This document shows, one piece after another, positions 22,473-30,909 of a stretch of 41,580 bases of DNA. Numbering within the stretch: position 1 is the stretch's first letter; every line of letters begins with the position of its first letter. The stretch is taken from NCBI GenBank assembly GCA_023442755.1, contig JAEZXS010000366.1, positions 1 to 41,580 of the forward strand, written 5' to 3'. Under the pieces are notes generated by a model, which was given only the letters and a program-made list of their open reading frames with translations, was not told where the DNA came from and did not search any database. The translations under genes were made by a program, and so were the position numbers. Source of the stretch: Pseudomonadota bacterium. GTDB lineage: Bacteria; Desulfobacterota; Syntrophobacteria; Syntrophobacterales; Syntrophobacteraceae.

Positions 22473-23516
22473 TTATATCTTCATGGCCTGCATGATGGCT
22501 TTGCCGTAAGGCTTCCTGAGGACCCCGACTTCGGTGATGATGCCGGTGATATATTTATTGGGAGTGACATCGAAGGCCGGGTTCAATGCCGGGATGCCGG
22601 CCGGGGCCACCTGTCTCCCATTGAGGTGGGTTACTTCCCTCGGGTCCCGCTGTTCGATCGGGATGCCGCTTCCGTCCGGAAGCGTGGGATCGATGGTCGA
22701 CCTCGGGGCGGCGATATAGAAGGGGATGTCGTGGGTCTTCGCGAGCACCGCAACCATGTAGGTGCCTATCTTGTTCGCCGTGTCGCCGTTTGCTGCGATC
22801 CGGTCGGCGCCCACCACCGCCATGTCGATCTTGCCCCGGCTCATGAGGCTGCCGACCGCATTGTCCGTAATCAGGGTCACCGGGATTCCCGCCCGCATGA
22901 GTTCGAATACGGTCAGCCGCGCTCCCTGGAGGAAAGGGCGCGTTTCGCAGGAATACACCTGGATGGTCGGGTCCTGTTCGTATGCGGCGCGGATCACCCC
23001 TACCGCCGTTCCGTAATCGGCCGTCGCAAGCGCCCCGGCATTGCAGTACGTGAGGATGCGCGCGCCTTTTGGCACCACTTCCTTTCCCCACTTCCCGATC
23101 TCCAGGCATACCGAGACGTCTTCGGCCATTATGGCGTCGGCTTCTTTGCGAATGAGTTCCTGCAGTTCCGGAACGTCCGCTTTCGGGTTTGCCGCCACCA
23201 CGCCGTTTATCCGTTCGACAGCCCAGCCCAGGTTGGCGCCGGTGGGGCGGGCCTCTTTCATCTTCTTGCAGAGCTGCGAAAACTTGCGTTTGAAATCCTT
23301 GACGGATTCGGGGGGCATATTGCGTGCGCCCAGCGCCAGGCCGAGCGCCCCGGCCACACCCACGGCCGGCGCGCCGCGAATCGCCAGGGTCTTGATCGCT
23401 CTGATCACCTGATCGGGATTCGTGCAGCGGATGACTTTTTCCTGCTGCGGCAAAATCCTCTGGTCGAGTATCGCGACGGCATCGCCGTCCCAGTAAATCG
23501 GGGGCATCCACTGCAT
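22473..23516 (-). CDS. mtnA: S-methyl-5-thioribose-1-phosphate isomerase MtnA
   Basis: Isomerises methylthioribose-1-phosphate to methylthioribulose-1-phosphate in the methionine salvage pathway (cytosol). The 347-aa protein has the catalytic Cys158 in TYCNAGALAT and Asp238 in VVGADRIAANGD, matching the C160/D240 pair known for the Bacillus enzyme, plus RGAPAVGVAGA near the N terminus. ATG at 23516 is chosen because CAGGAG lies 8 bp upstream and MQWMPPIYWDG matches the usual beginning; an earlier non-ATG start at 23561 is less likely. Downstream of gatB by 77 bp and probably co-transcribed. No other mtn gene is in view. Related eIF2B-like sugar-phosphate isomerases (such as ribose-1,5-bisphosphate isomerase) are the main alternative, but the motif set fits MtnA. 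Confidence 0.95.
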   Translation of the reverse strand: MQWMPPIYWDGDAVAILDQRILPQQEKVIRCTNPDQVIRAIKTLAIRGAPAVGVAGALGLALGARNMPPESVKDFKRKFSQLCKKMKEARPTGANLGWAVERINGVVAANPKADVPELQELIRKEADAIMAEDVSVCLEIGKWGKEVVPKGARILTYCNAGALATADYGTAVGVIRAAYEQDPTIQVYSCETRPFLQGARLTVFELMRAGIPVTLITDNAVGSLMSRGKIDMAVVGADRIAANGDTANKIGTYMVAVLAKTHDIPFYIAAPRSTIDPTLPDGSGIPIEQRDPREVTHLNGRQVAPAGIPALNPAFDVTPNKYITGIITEVGVLRKPYGKAIMQAMKI

Positions 23517-23593
23517 TTTACGGGCTCCTGAAATAACCAGCCTTTCCGGCTCTGCCGGCAACGGGCTTTTGATTGTGGCCTCAGTCCGGCGGA

Positions 23594-25024
23594 CTACCCG
23601 GCCAGTTTCTTCCTGAGAATTTCGTTTACGAGCTGCGGGTTGGCCTTCCCCTTGGTCTTTCGCATGACCTGCCCGACGAAAAAGCCGAAGACTTTTTCTT
23701 TCCCGCCCCGGAACTGTTCGACTTCGTTGGGGTTCTCCGTAAGGACCTGATCGATTGCCGCTTCGATTGCCGATTCATCCCTTACCTGCACCAGGCCCTT
23801 TTCCTCGACGATCTGCTTTGCGGACCGGCCCGTTGCAAACATCTCCTCGAAAACGGTCTTTGCGATCTTTCCGCTGATGACGCCGGAGTCGAGCAGGGTC
23901 AGGAGCTGGACGAGGTTTTCGGGAGTGACGGGGCATTCCGAGATGTCCCTGTCGTTGCGGTTCAGTTCCCGGAGAAGCTCGGACATCATCCAGTTGCTCA
24001 CGACCTTGGGCTGCGCGAACTCGCCAACGACGCTTTCGAAATAGTTGGCAAGGGGTTTCGAGGCGGTCAGAACCTGGGCGTCATAGGCCGGCAGACCGTA
24101 TTGGGTCAGGAACCGTTCCCGCTTGGCGTCGGGGAGTTCGGGAAGATTTGCCCGAACTTCTTCGACCCACTCGCTGCCGATCGATATGGGCACCAGGTCG
24201 GGGTCCGGGAAATAGCGATAGTCATGCGCTTCTTCCTTGCCGCGCATGCTGAGGGTCACGTTCCGGTTGGCGTCCCAGAGCCTGGTTTCCTGGACTATGG
24301 ATTCCCCCCGTTCCAGTAGAGCCTTCTGCCTGCGAATCTCGAAATCGAGCGCTTTCTGGACGTTTTTGAAGGAATTCATGTTCTTGAGTTCGGCCTTGGT
24401 GCCGAGAGTATCCGTTCCGACGGGCCGAAGCGAGATATTGGCGTCGCACCGCAGGCTGCCTTCCTCCATGTTGCCGTCGCAGATTTCGAGGTAGCGCAGG
24501 ATTTCGCGCAGCGTCCTGAGATAGGCCGCCGCTTCCTCTGAAGATTTGAGGTCCGGCTCGCTCACGATTTCGATGAGCGGGACCCCCGTGCGGTTGTAGT
24601 CCACATAGCTTACCGGCTGGTATTCGTCGTGAACGAGCTTGCCGGCGTCCTCTTCCATGTGGATCCTGTGAATGCGGATGCGTTTGACGCCCTCGGATGT
24701 TTCGATTTCCACCCAGCCGTTGCGGGCCAGCGGCAGCTCGTACTGCGATATCTGGTATCCCTTGGGCAGGTCGGGGTAGAAGTAGTTCTTGCGGGCAAAC
24801 TGGCTGTATGGCGCAATGCTGCAGCGCGTTGCGAGCGCCATCCTGATCGTGTATTCCACGACCGTGCGGTTCAGCACCGGAAGTACCCCCGGCATTCCAA
24901 GGCAAACCGGGCAGGTATGCGTGTTGGGGCTGCCGCCGAATTTTGTCGAGCATCCGCAAAAGACTTTGCTCTCTGTTGTGAGCTGTGCGTGGATTTCCAA
25001 TCCGATTACCGGTTCGTATTCCAT
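23594..25024 (-). CDS. gatB: Asp-tRNA(Asn)/Glu-tRNA(Gln) amidotransferase subunit B
   Basis: GatB (476 aa) carries the kinase/transamidase half of GatCAB, which converts Glu-tRNA(Gln) and Asp-tRNA(Asn) to the amidated forms. Typical features: EPVIGLEIHAQLTTESKVFC at the start with zinc-site cysteines (CGCSTKFGG and CPVCLGMPG), FYPDLPKGYQISQYE, HMEEDAGKLVHDE, and the helical YqeY-like tail from about residue 330 that contacts tRNA. The ATG at 25024 gives the standard beginning MEYEPVIGLE. gatA and gatC are not next to it, so the complex is encoded at more than one locus. Confidence 0.97.
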   Translation of the reverse strand: MEYEPVIGLEIHAQLTTESKVFCGCSTKFGGSPNTHTCPVCLGMPGVLPVLNRTVVEYTIRMALATRCSIAPYSQFARKNYFYPDLPKGYQISQYELPLARNGWVEIETSEGVKRIRIHRIHMEEDAGKLVHDEYQPVSYVDYNRTGVPLIEIVSEPDLKSSEEAAAYLRTLREILRYLEICDGNMEEGSLRCDANISLRPVGTDTLGTKAELKNMNSFKNVQKALDFEIRRQKALLERGESIVQETRLWDANRNVTLSMRGKEEAHDYRYFPDPDLVPISIGSEWVEEVRANLPELPDAKRERFLTQYGLPAYDAQVLTASKPLANYFESVVGEFAQPKVVSNWMMSELLRELNRNDRDISECPVTPENLVQLLTLLDSGVISGKIAKTVFEEMFATGRSAKQIVEEKGLVQVRDESAIEAAIDQVLTENPNEVEQFRGGKEKVFGFFVGQVMRKTKGKANPQLVNEILRKKLAG

Positions 25025-25324
25025 ACTCCGATTGCATTCCTTGGCAACTGGCTGATAGTTCAGCGATTAGCGAATGATTGCGGGCTGTTGAAATATTCAA
25101 GCCACCAGTTAATATCATGTGTAGCATTATGATGTATCATATACAAGCGCAAGGCCCAACCATTTTAGTGTTTTCGGGGTTCAAGTGCAAAACGTACTTT
25201 ATTTTTCCTCAAGTCTGGAGTAAAGCGGAAGGCTGTATTGATGATTGTGAAATGCACGGCAAATACACGGTCTTCGGATGGTCGGAAATGCCCTGTTGTG
25301 CGAGAGTGTTTCGCACTCGATAAG

Positions 25325-25445
25325 GCGTCTGCGCTTGGGTAAATCCGGCATCGCGAAGTGTTATCGCGGCCGTGCCGGAAAAAGAACGTTTGACATTGTG
25401 AGAAGTTTCATTTAGGAATAAGAAATTGCGAAGCAGACGCTTTTT
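25325..25445 (+). ncRNA. Candidate structured RNA or leader upstream of sucC
   Basis: GCGTCTGC (25325-25332) and GCAGACGC (25433-25440) would close a ~116-nt structure containing the CCGGCA...TGCCGG hairpin, and the second arm runs straight into TTTTT (25441-25445), as at the end of a terminated small RNA. I do not match it to a known family. A promoter for it was not found, and the region also overlaps the possible sucC promoter, so this is a candidate only. Confidence 0.25.
25390..25418 (+). promoter_or_regulatory. Possible sigma-70 promoter of sucCD
   Basis: Perfect -35 TTGACA (25390-25395), 17-bp spacer, then TAGGAA (25413-25418), only 3/6 to the -10 consensus. A leader of about 90 nt would precede sucC. 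Confidence 0.35.
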
Positions 25446-25516
25446 GGACTAGGGCTCTCGTTGGTGGGACACGATCTGCACACGATGGAGTTGTTTCGGG
25501 GATAGCGAGGAGAAAA

Positions 25517-26680
25517 ATGAAGATTCACGAGTATCAAGCCAAATCATTGTTTCAAAAGTATGGAGTCCCCATCCCTCGCGGGAAAGCGGCCTTCAGTGTT
25601 GACGAAGCGAAAAGCAACGCCGCGGAACTGGGGACTTTTCCTGTTGTCGTAAAGGCCCAGATTCATGCGGGCGGACGCGGAAAAGGCGGCGGTGTCAAGC
25701 TTGCCAAGAATGCGGCCGAAGTCGACCAGTATGCATCCAGCATCCTGGGTATGACCCTGGTGACGCATCAGACCGGTCCGGAAGGCAAGCTGGTCAAGAA
25801 GCTGCTCATCGAAGAAGGGCTGCCGATTGAAAAGGAACTCTATCTCAGCGTACTGCCCGACAGAGGCACCGCCAAGATAGTTTTCATGGCAAGCGAAGCC
25901 GGCGGTATGGACATCGAAGAGGTAGCCGCAAAGACCCCTGAAAAAATCATCAAAGTCTACATCGATCCGCTGTTGGGAATGAAGGGTTATCACGCGAACG
26001 AACTGGCTTTCGGGCTGAACCTGTCCGGAGACCTTGCCAAGCAGTTCACCGCCATGGCCATGAAGCTCTATAAGCTTTGCGTGGATTACGACTGCTCCCT
26101 GGTGGAAATCAACCCCCTCATCCTGACTAAGGACGGACGGGTCATCGCGCTCGACGGCAAGATCAACTTCGACGACAACGCGATGTATCGCCACAAGGAT
26201 ATTCAGGAATTCAGGGATCTCGACGAAGAAGATCCTTTCGAGGTCGAGGCTTCCAAGTACGAACTGAACTACATCAAGATGCCCGGCGGAAATATCGGCA
26301 ACATGGTTAACGGCGCCGGTCTGGCCATGGCGACCATGGATATCATTCAGCTTGCCGGAGCGTCCCCGGCCAACTTCCTCGATGTTGGCGGCGGAGCCAG
26401 CGCCGAGCAGGTGGAAAACGGCTTCCGGATCATTCTCGCCGACCCGGCCGTCAAAGGGGTGCTCATCAACATTTTCGGCGGCATCCTGCGTTGTGACAGG
26501 CTGGCAAACGGTGTTGTGGAAGCGGCAAAAAAGGTCGGTATAAAAGTCCCCGTAGTTATCCGGATGGAAGGGACCAATGTCGAAGAGGGCCGGGAAATTC
26601 TGAGCAAGTCCGGGCTAAACCTCATCACGGCAAAAGACGTTTCAGACGCCGCCCAAAAAATTGCAGCCATTGCGAAATAG
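25517..26680 (+). CDS. sucC: Succinyl-CoA synthetase (ADP/GDP-forming) beta subunit
   Basis: ATP-grasp subunit (387 aa, standard length) that with SucD interconverts succinyl-CoA and succinate with substrate-level ATP or GTP formation. MKIHEYQAKSLFQKYGVPIPRG is the classic opening; AQIHAGGRGKGGGVKLA is the nucleotide-binding segment; EINPLILTKDGRVIALDGKINFDDNA holds metal-binding residues; and the CoA-ligase half has NGAGLAMATMD, DVGGGAS and NIFGGILRCD. GAGGAG lies 6 bp before the ATG. sucD follows after 12 bp. In a propionate- or fumarate-metabolising anaerobe this enzyme would yield ATP; that role is inferred. Confidence 0.98.
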   Translation: MKIHEYQAKSLFQKYGVPIPRGKAAFSVDEAKSNAAELGTFPVVVKAQIHAGGRGKGGGVKLAKNAAEVDQYASSILGMTLVTHQTGPEGKLVKKLLIEEGLPIEKELYLSVLPDRGTAKIVFMASEAGGMDIEEVAAKTPEKIIKVYIDPLLGMKGYHANELAFGLNLSGDLAKQFTAMAMKLYKLCVDYDCSLVEINPLILTKDGRVIALDGKINFDDNAMYRHKDIQEFRDLDEEDPFEVEASKYELNYIKMPGGNIGNMVNGAGLAMATMDIIQLAGASPANFLDVGGGASAEQVENGFRIILADPAVKGVLINIFGGILRCDRLANGVVEAAKKVGIKVPVVIRMEGTNVEEGREILSKSGLNLITAKDVSDAAQKIAAIAK

Positions 26681-26692
26681 AAGGGGGACAAC

Positions 26693-27592
26693 ATGAGCAT
26701 TTGGGTGGATAAAAATACAAGGTTGTTAGTGCAGGGGATTACCGGCCGAGAGGGCCAGTTCCATACTCTCAACTGCAAGAATTACGGTACCAACGTAGTC
26801 GCCGGCTGCACCCCGGGCAAGGGCGGCCAGAGCGTGGAAGGCATTCCGGTTTTCAACACGGTCGCCAAGGCTGTCAAAGAGACCGGCGCCAACACCGCGA
26901 TGGTTTTCGTTCCGCCTCCGTTCTGTGCGGACGCCATTCTCGAATCCATCGACGCGGGCATTCCTCTGATCGTTGCGATCACCGAGGGCATCCCGGTCAT
27001 GGACATGCTGAAGGTCAAGAACTACCTGGGTAAAAGCAAGAGCCGGCTGATCGGCCCCAACTGCCCCGGCATTATTACTCCGGGACAGTGCAAGATCGGT
27101 ATCCAGCCCGGCCACATCCATACGCCGGGTCCCGTGGGCATCGTATCGCGCTCCGGAACCCTCACCTATGAAGCCGTGCACCAGATCGGCAGCATGGGCA
27201 TCGGACAGAGCACCGTAATCGGCATCGGTGGCGACCCGGTCAACGGGACCAACTTCATCGACTGCCTCTCCGCCTTCCAGGCTGACCCCGAGACCAAGGC
27301 TATCATCATGGTCGGCGAAATCGGCGGGTCTGCCGAAGAAGATGCGGCTGACTTCATAAAAAAGAACGTAACCAAGCCGGTGATCGGCTTCATCGCCGGC
27401 CTGACGGCTCCTCCGGGACGCCGCATGGGCCATGCGGGCGCCATCATCAGCGGTTCGAGCGGCACGGCCCAGGGCAAGATCAAGGCCATGCGCGAAGCCG
27501 GCATCACCGTCGTGGAAAACCTCGGAGAGATGGGCGCGATCGCGAAGGTGGCTTTTGCCGAAGCTCTTGGCCTGCCCAAGGCGAAAAAGTAG
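26693..27592 (+). CDS. sucD: Succinyl-CoA synthetase alpha subunit
   Basis: CoA-binding and phosphohistidine subunit (299 aa). The CoA-binding Rossmann region includes VQGITGREGQFH and GCTPGKGG; the active-site phosphohistidine is H247 in RMGHAGAIISGSSGTA; GPNCPGIITP and SRSGTLTYEA are further family marks. Ribosome site AAGGGGG is 6-7 bp before the ATG. The gene is followed by a strong terminator, so sucCD is a complete two-gene operon. Confidence 0.98.
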   Translation: MSIWVDKNTRLLVQGITGREGQFHTLNCKNYGTNVVAGCTPGKGGQSVEGIPVFNTVAKAVKETGANTAMVFVPPPFCADAILESIDAGIPLIVAITEGIPVMDMLKVKNYLGKSKSRLIGPNCPGIITPGQCKIGIQPGHIHTPGPVGIVSRSGTLTYEAVHQIGSMGIGQSTVIGIGGDPVNGTNFIDCLSAFQADPETKAIIMVGEIGGSAEEDAADFIKKNVTKPVIGFIAGLTAPPGRRMGHAGAIISGSSGTAQGKIKAMREAGITVVENLGEMGAIAKVAFAEALGLPKAKK

Positions 27593-27637
27593 CCTGAGCG
27601 CGCCAAAGGCGCCGCACAACAGCTTTACGAGAGCCTT

Positions 27638-27671
27638 CCGGGGAAGCGGATTCCGCTTCCCCGGTTTTTTT
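27638..27671 (+). terminator. Rho-independent terminator of sucCD
   Basis: Perfect 12-bp stem CCGGGGAAGCGG/CCGCTTCCCCGG (27638-27649 and 27653-27664) with a 3-nt loop, followed by seven T (27665-27671). It works on the plus strand only. Confidence 0.95.
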
Positions 27672-27712
27672 GCGCCCTTCGTCGTGCCCCGGATAAGGCT
27701 CGGGGCCTTTGC

Positions 27713-28927
27713 TCAGGGCATCGGGGGGAACACGACCGGTGTCAGCACCCCCGGGGGAAGTCCGGTTACCGGGTCCACGTAATCGTCACTGAGGGTTTTC
27801 AGAAATTCGACGATATCGGACTCCTGGTCTGCCGTGAGGCCGAGATTGCCCAGTTCCCTGTCATTGAGATTGTGAACCACCTCGGGGGCAGGCCAGCAGG
27901 TTGTCCCGAAGCCCGGGTCGTTGTTGTCCATGCATACGGCCCCGAGCGCATCCCGGGTGTTGTAGAAATGGACGATCTGGGCCAGGGTCGCGAATATGCC
28001 GTTGTGGCCGTACGGGGCAGTGAGAGCGATGTTTCGGAGCGTCATGACTTTAAACTTGCCCTCCTGCAGGCCCAGAGGGTCCTTTGCGGCTATATCGGCT
28101 CTGCCGCCCAGTCCCAGGTCCACCTTGCCCGGGTTGACCTTATATGAGGGAATGTTCATGTTCCTGGGCAAGCCGAGATTGTCGTAGGTGAAGTCGGTAA
28201 AAAGGGGAGGGAGTTGCGAAGTCCCGTCCGGCGCCGTGCCCGGAGCGCTCACGTGGCAGCCGGAGCATTTTGCAGCTCCATTGAAGAGGGCGAGTCCATT
28301 GAGTTCCCGGACCGTCAGACTGACCATTCCCTGCAAATAGTAGTCGTACTTGGAGTTGAACTTGTTGAAGGCGCTGGTCTTTTCGAATGCTGCGATAGCC
28401 CTGGTCATGAGGTCGAAAGCTGCATCGATGCCCGGAAAGGTCTGCACGGCACAGGTCAGGTCGAAGCTGTACACGTGTCCGAAAAGCTGCCTGTATGACG
28501 AATCGAGGAAAAGCGTAAAAACGATCGCCGTCTTGTCGGCCATGGCCATTTCCACCGGATTGAGCGGAGGACCGCCCGCCTGGTTGGCCAGCGTGCCGGC
28601 TCGGCCGTCCCAGAACTGTCCTCCGATATAGAGCCCCAGCCCACTGTCCCAGTAAAAAAACGGGGCAAATGCGGCGTATGCCGCACTTGGTGCATTGCGA
28701 TCCCCGAATCTTCCCGTGACGGAGCCTTCCGACACAGGCCCTTTGCGGGGATCTGCAAAGCCGGCTGCCGGGTTGTGGCAGCTCGCGCAGGACTGGTTCC
28801 CGTTGAGTGAAAACGCAGTATCGAAGTAGAGCTTTCGGCCGAGTTCCTCTTCCGGGTTGAGTGCGGCGGTCACCGGCGCGGTGGCGCAGAGGACCCACGC
28901 TGCCCATAGGATGATGTGCCTTTTCAT
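27713..28927 (-). CDS. Diheme cytochrome c peroxidase family protein (CcpA/MauG superfamily)
   Basis: Predicted periplasmic protein (404 aa): a signal peptide at 1-22 (KRHIILWAAWVLCATAPVTAA), heme motifs CASCH at 47-51 and CSGCH at 221-225, and the family stretches GRKLYFDTAFSLNGNQSCASCHNPAAGFAD, RNAPSAAYA and FWDGRAGTLANQAGGP. Family members reduce H2O2 with electrons from small cytochromes, but MauG-like oxidases share the fold, so the substrate is uncertain. The ATG at 28927 has AAAGGAG 9 bp upstream and starts directly at the signal peptide; an earlier in-frame start at 29026 would add unrelated residues. It faces the sucCD terminator. A structured region lies directly upstream. Confidence 0.92.
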   Translation of the reverse strand: MKRHIILWAAWVLCATAPVTAALNPEEELGRKLYFDTAFSLNGNQSCASCHNPAAGFADPRKGPVSEGSVTGRFGDRNAPSAAYAAFAPFFYWDSGLGLYIGGQFWDGRAGTLANQAGGPPLNPVEMAMADKTAIVFTLFLDSSYRQLFGHVYSFDLTCAVQTFPGIDAAFDLMTRAIAAFEKTSAFNKFNSKYDYYLQGMVSLTVRELNGLALFNGAAKCSGCHVSAPGTAPDGTSQLPPLFTDFTYDNLGLPRNMNIPSYKVNPGKVDLGLGGRADIAAKDPLGLQEGKFKVMTLRNIALTAPYGHNGIFATLAQIVHFYNTRDALGAVCMDNNDPGFGTTCWPAPEVVHNLNDRELGNLGLTADQESDIVEFLKTLSDDYVDPVTGLPPGVLTPVVFPPMP

Positions 28928-29319
28928 ATGCCTTTCTCCTTTCTTGATTCCGCACAATGCGTTTGTATGTGCCGCCTTGCTGGAAAGTCTTTCGGAAAAG
29001 ATCGGGTTAAAGCCCCGCTGTCTCAATGGGGTGGAACCCGGAAATGCCTGTTCGGAAGACAGGTTATCCCGGAGCTGAAAGTGTGAGAGATGTTACGCGC
29101 CTTGGCGGAAGTCCAGTGTGAGGGCGGGGCGTGTGAAAAGATTTCGGCACTCCGCTATTAGCATGATTATTACCCTGAATCGTGCTACTGTCGTATCAGG
29201 CTGGAAGGACCCATTTGGGCAGATAATTTTGGCCACCTTTCCCTCGACAAGAGGCACGATCCCGGAACCGCTCCTGCATCCGAACAGCTCCGATCCCCGG
29301 ACCGATAAGGAATACAGTA
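28928..29319. other. 392-bp divergent gap between peroxidase and hemolysin III genes
   Basis: Besides the structured leader the region holds no gene I can support. The right half (29100-29310) shows no clear repeat; the plus-strand ribosome site AAGGAA for the next gene is at its end. Confidence 0.45.
28984..29076 (-). promoter_or_regulatory. Structured leader upstream of the diheme peroxidase gene
   Basis: On the minus strand CCTGT/ACAGG (29063-29047) forms a hairpin. It is followed by CGGGTT/AACCCG (29041-29036 with 29009-29004) enclosing CCCC/GGGG (29032-29013). A smaller hairpin TCTTTTCCGAAAGA (29002-28989) follows. Three stems in a row 60-140 nt before the start codon suggest a regulatory RNA leader. 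I compared it by eye with GEMM, cobalamin, TPP, FMN, glycine and ZTP patterns and found no match. Confidence 0.4.
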
Positions 29320-29970
29320 ATGCACGAGCTGCTCCCCCAACATGCACGTTCCCAATCACTCAGAGAGGAAATCGCGAATGCCATCAGCCACGGCATTGGT
29401 TTGATTGCGGTTTTCGCTGCATCTCCGTTTCTCATCATCTCGGCTGTCCGGAAGGGCAGCACCTGGGCAATCGTCGGTTCATGCGTATTTGCGGCCACGA
29501 TGGCTCTGCTGTACCTGACATCCACACTGTATCACGCCTTTCCGGCCGGCAGGGCAAAAGGCATTTTCAGAGTGCTCGACCACGAAGCGATCTACTTCCT
29601 CATTGCCGGGACATACACCCCCTTTACCCTCGGCGTGCTTCATGGTCCCTGGGGGTGGACATTGCTGGGGCTGGTGTGGGGGCTTGCAGTTTTCGGCGTG
29701 ACGATGAAAGCGACGGGAAGCATGCGGTGCGTCCGCCTGTCCACAGGGCTCTATGTTGCAATGGGATGGCTGATTATCATAGCGATCCGGCCTCTCTGGT
29801 CAACGATGCCGTTGCCGGGGCTTCTCTGGCTGCTGGGGGGAGGGATTGCATACACGGGCGGGGTGGCGTTCTTTGTGGCCGAACGGGTGCGGTACAGCCA
29901 TATGGTGTGGCACTTCTTCGTCATTGCAGGTACAACATGCCACTTCCTTGCTGTGCTGTGGTACGCTTGA
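29320..29970 (+). CDS. Hemolysin III / TrhA (YqfA) family membrane protein
   Basis: A 216-aa seven-helix membrane protein of the PAQR-like hemolysin III family; bacterial members affect membrane fluidity and lipid homeostasis. Conserved marks: EEIANAISHGIGLI at the N terminus, TSTLYHAF with the first metal-type His, DHEAIYFLIAGTYTPF, and the C-terminal MVWHFFVIAGTTCHFLAV with paired His residues that in PAQR folds bind zinc. ATG with AAGGAA 8 bp upstream. No obvious operon partner; the cold shock gene follows 390 bp downstream with its own promoter. The haemolysin name is historical and does not imply toxicity. Confidence 0.94.
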   Translation: MHELLPQHARSQSLREEIANAISHGIGLIAVFAASPFLIISAVRKGSTWAIVGSCVFAATMALLYLTSTLYHAFPAGRAKGIFRVLDHEAIYFLIAGTYTPFTLGVLHGPWGWTLLGLVWGLAVFGVTMKATGSMRCVRLSTGLYVAMGWLIIIAIRPLWSTMPLPGLLWLLGGGIAYTGGVAFFVAERVRYSHMVWHFFVIAGTTCHFLAVLWYA

Positions 29971-30363
29971 GACATTAAAACGCTGGATTACGAATTATGC
30001 GCAATGTATGGCGAATATGGCAAAAAATAAGCGATGAACCAGTCGGTGGCTTCGAAATGATTTAAAATGGTTCAACTGAAGAATATTCATACTGCTCATG
30101 CCATTCGAGTTCAACAATATCATACCTTTTTATTTCGATCAGGGTCTTTTCCAAGGATAATTGCATCGAGGATTATTGCGGCCTGAAATAAGTTGCGCTT
30201 TCAGGATTGCCTGGTATAATTAAAAGGTGCCAATGGGTGGCAATTTGAGTTATGCAGGAAATCGATCTTTCACCGTATATTTCTGGTGTATTGTCGGTCT
30301 AACTCCAAATGCCGAGCCAAAAGAGCAGCGAAAAGAACACCAATGTCAAAGAAGGAATGAGAA
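29971..30363. other. 393-bp AT-rich gap upstream of the cold shock gene
   Basis: No gene seen. It is notably AT-rich (oligo-T and oligo-A runs at 30130-30180) and holds the cold shock promoter and a leader of about 135 nt before the start codon, as is common for csp genes. Confidence 0.5.
30182..30220 (+). promoter_or_regulatory. Extended -10 promoter of the cold shock gene with overlapping inverted repeat
   Basis: A perfect TATAAT at 30215-30220 preceded by TGG (extended -10 TGn), with TTGCGC 16 bp upstream as a weak -35. A 7-bp inverted repeat CCTGAAA-N10-TTTCAGG (30182-30188 with 30199-30205) brackets the -35 and is a possible operator. Predicted transcription start near 30227. Confidence 0.6.
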
Positions 30364-30564
30364 ATGGTGGAAGGTCGAGTCAAGTGGTTTAGTGATCAAA
30401 AAGGTTATGGATTTATTGAAGCGGACAGCGGGCACGATGTTTTTGTTCATCATTCAGCCATTGAAGGCGAAGGATTCAAGTCTTTGGCTGAAGGCGATCG
30501 CGTCAGCTTTTTGGAAGAAAAAGGCAGTAAAGGCCCAAGTGCCGCAAATGTAAAGAAACTGTAA
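30364..30564 (+). CDS. Cold shock protein (CspA family)
   Basis: A single cold-shock domain of 66 residues that binds single-stranded RNA or DNA and melts mRNA structure. RNP1 is KGYGFIE (residues 13-19) and RNP2 is DVFVHHS (25-31); the start MVEGRVKWFSDQKGYGF is standard. Ribosome site AAGGAA about 6 bp before the ATG. The long AT-rich leader and extended -10 promoter fit csp-type post-transcriptional control, but whether this copy is cold-induced cannot be told from sequence. Confidence 0.96.
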   Translation: MVEGRVKWFSDQKGYGFIEADSGHDVFVHHSAIEGEGFKSLAEGDRVSFLEEKGSKGPSAANVKKL

Positions 30565-30909
30565 TCAGTCTGTTTTGAAACGTCCGAAATAAATGTCAAC
30601 CGGAGCGGACCAGCCGGCTCCGGTTCTGTCCGGAATAAGGGCCAGGAAAACAAATACGATCGCGATTCTGGAACTTCAACCGATTTTCCGTTTAATCAAT
30701 GACTCGAAAGAGCACTGCCTCCCTGGAGCATTCCTGTTGGTCCATGCTAATGGATCGCTGATGGGTTCCTGTGGAGTTGATCTAGAGTGTGAGGATCGGT
30801 AGATGCATTTCCGATAACCACAGACGGCTGTCTCCGGCCCTCCAACGACTCTGGATCAGACTGCGATTCGAGCCAAGTCATTTGGCGTGAAGCCAGAGAG
30901 CAGCAAGTT
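30565..30909. other. 345-bp gap between the cold shock gene and the 80-aa gene
   Basis: It contains the hairpin at 30598-30625 and nothing else I can support. Short open frames in this stretch lack ribosome sites. Confidence 0.4.
30598..30625 (+). terminator. Hairpin after the cold shock gene
   Basis: AACCGGAGC (30598-30606) pairs perfectly with GCTCCGGTT (30617-30625) over 9 bp with a 10-nt loop, 34 bp after the stop codon. No U-tract follows, so it may be a weak or factor-assisted terminator. Confidence 0.5.

Larger units (their letters stand above)
25025..25516. other. 492-bp divergent gap upstream of sucC, with strong secondary structure
   Basis: No credible gene. The left part (25060-25260) is AT-rich. 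The right part holds three inverted repeats: GTGCGA/TCGCAC with alternative GAGTG/CACTC at 25298-25319; CCGGCA/TGCCGG (25345-25350 with 25373-25378) enclosing CGCGA/TCGCG; and an outer pair GCGTCTGC/GCAGACGC (25325-25332 with 25433-25440) followed by TTTTT. TTGACA at 25390 is a candidate -35 for sucC. Confidence 0.5.

Noticed and set aside
25078..25323. 81-codon open frame upstream of sucC
   Set aside because: AT-rich non-coding composition, no ribosome site, and it runs into the hairpin region.
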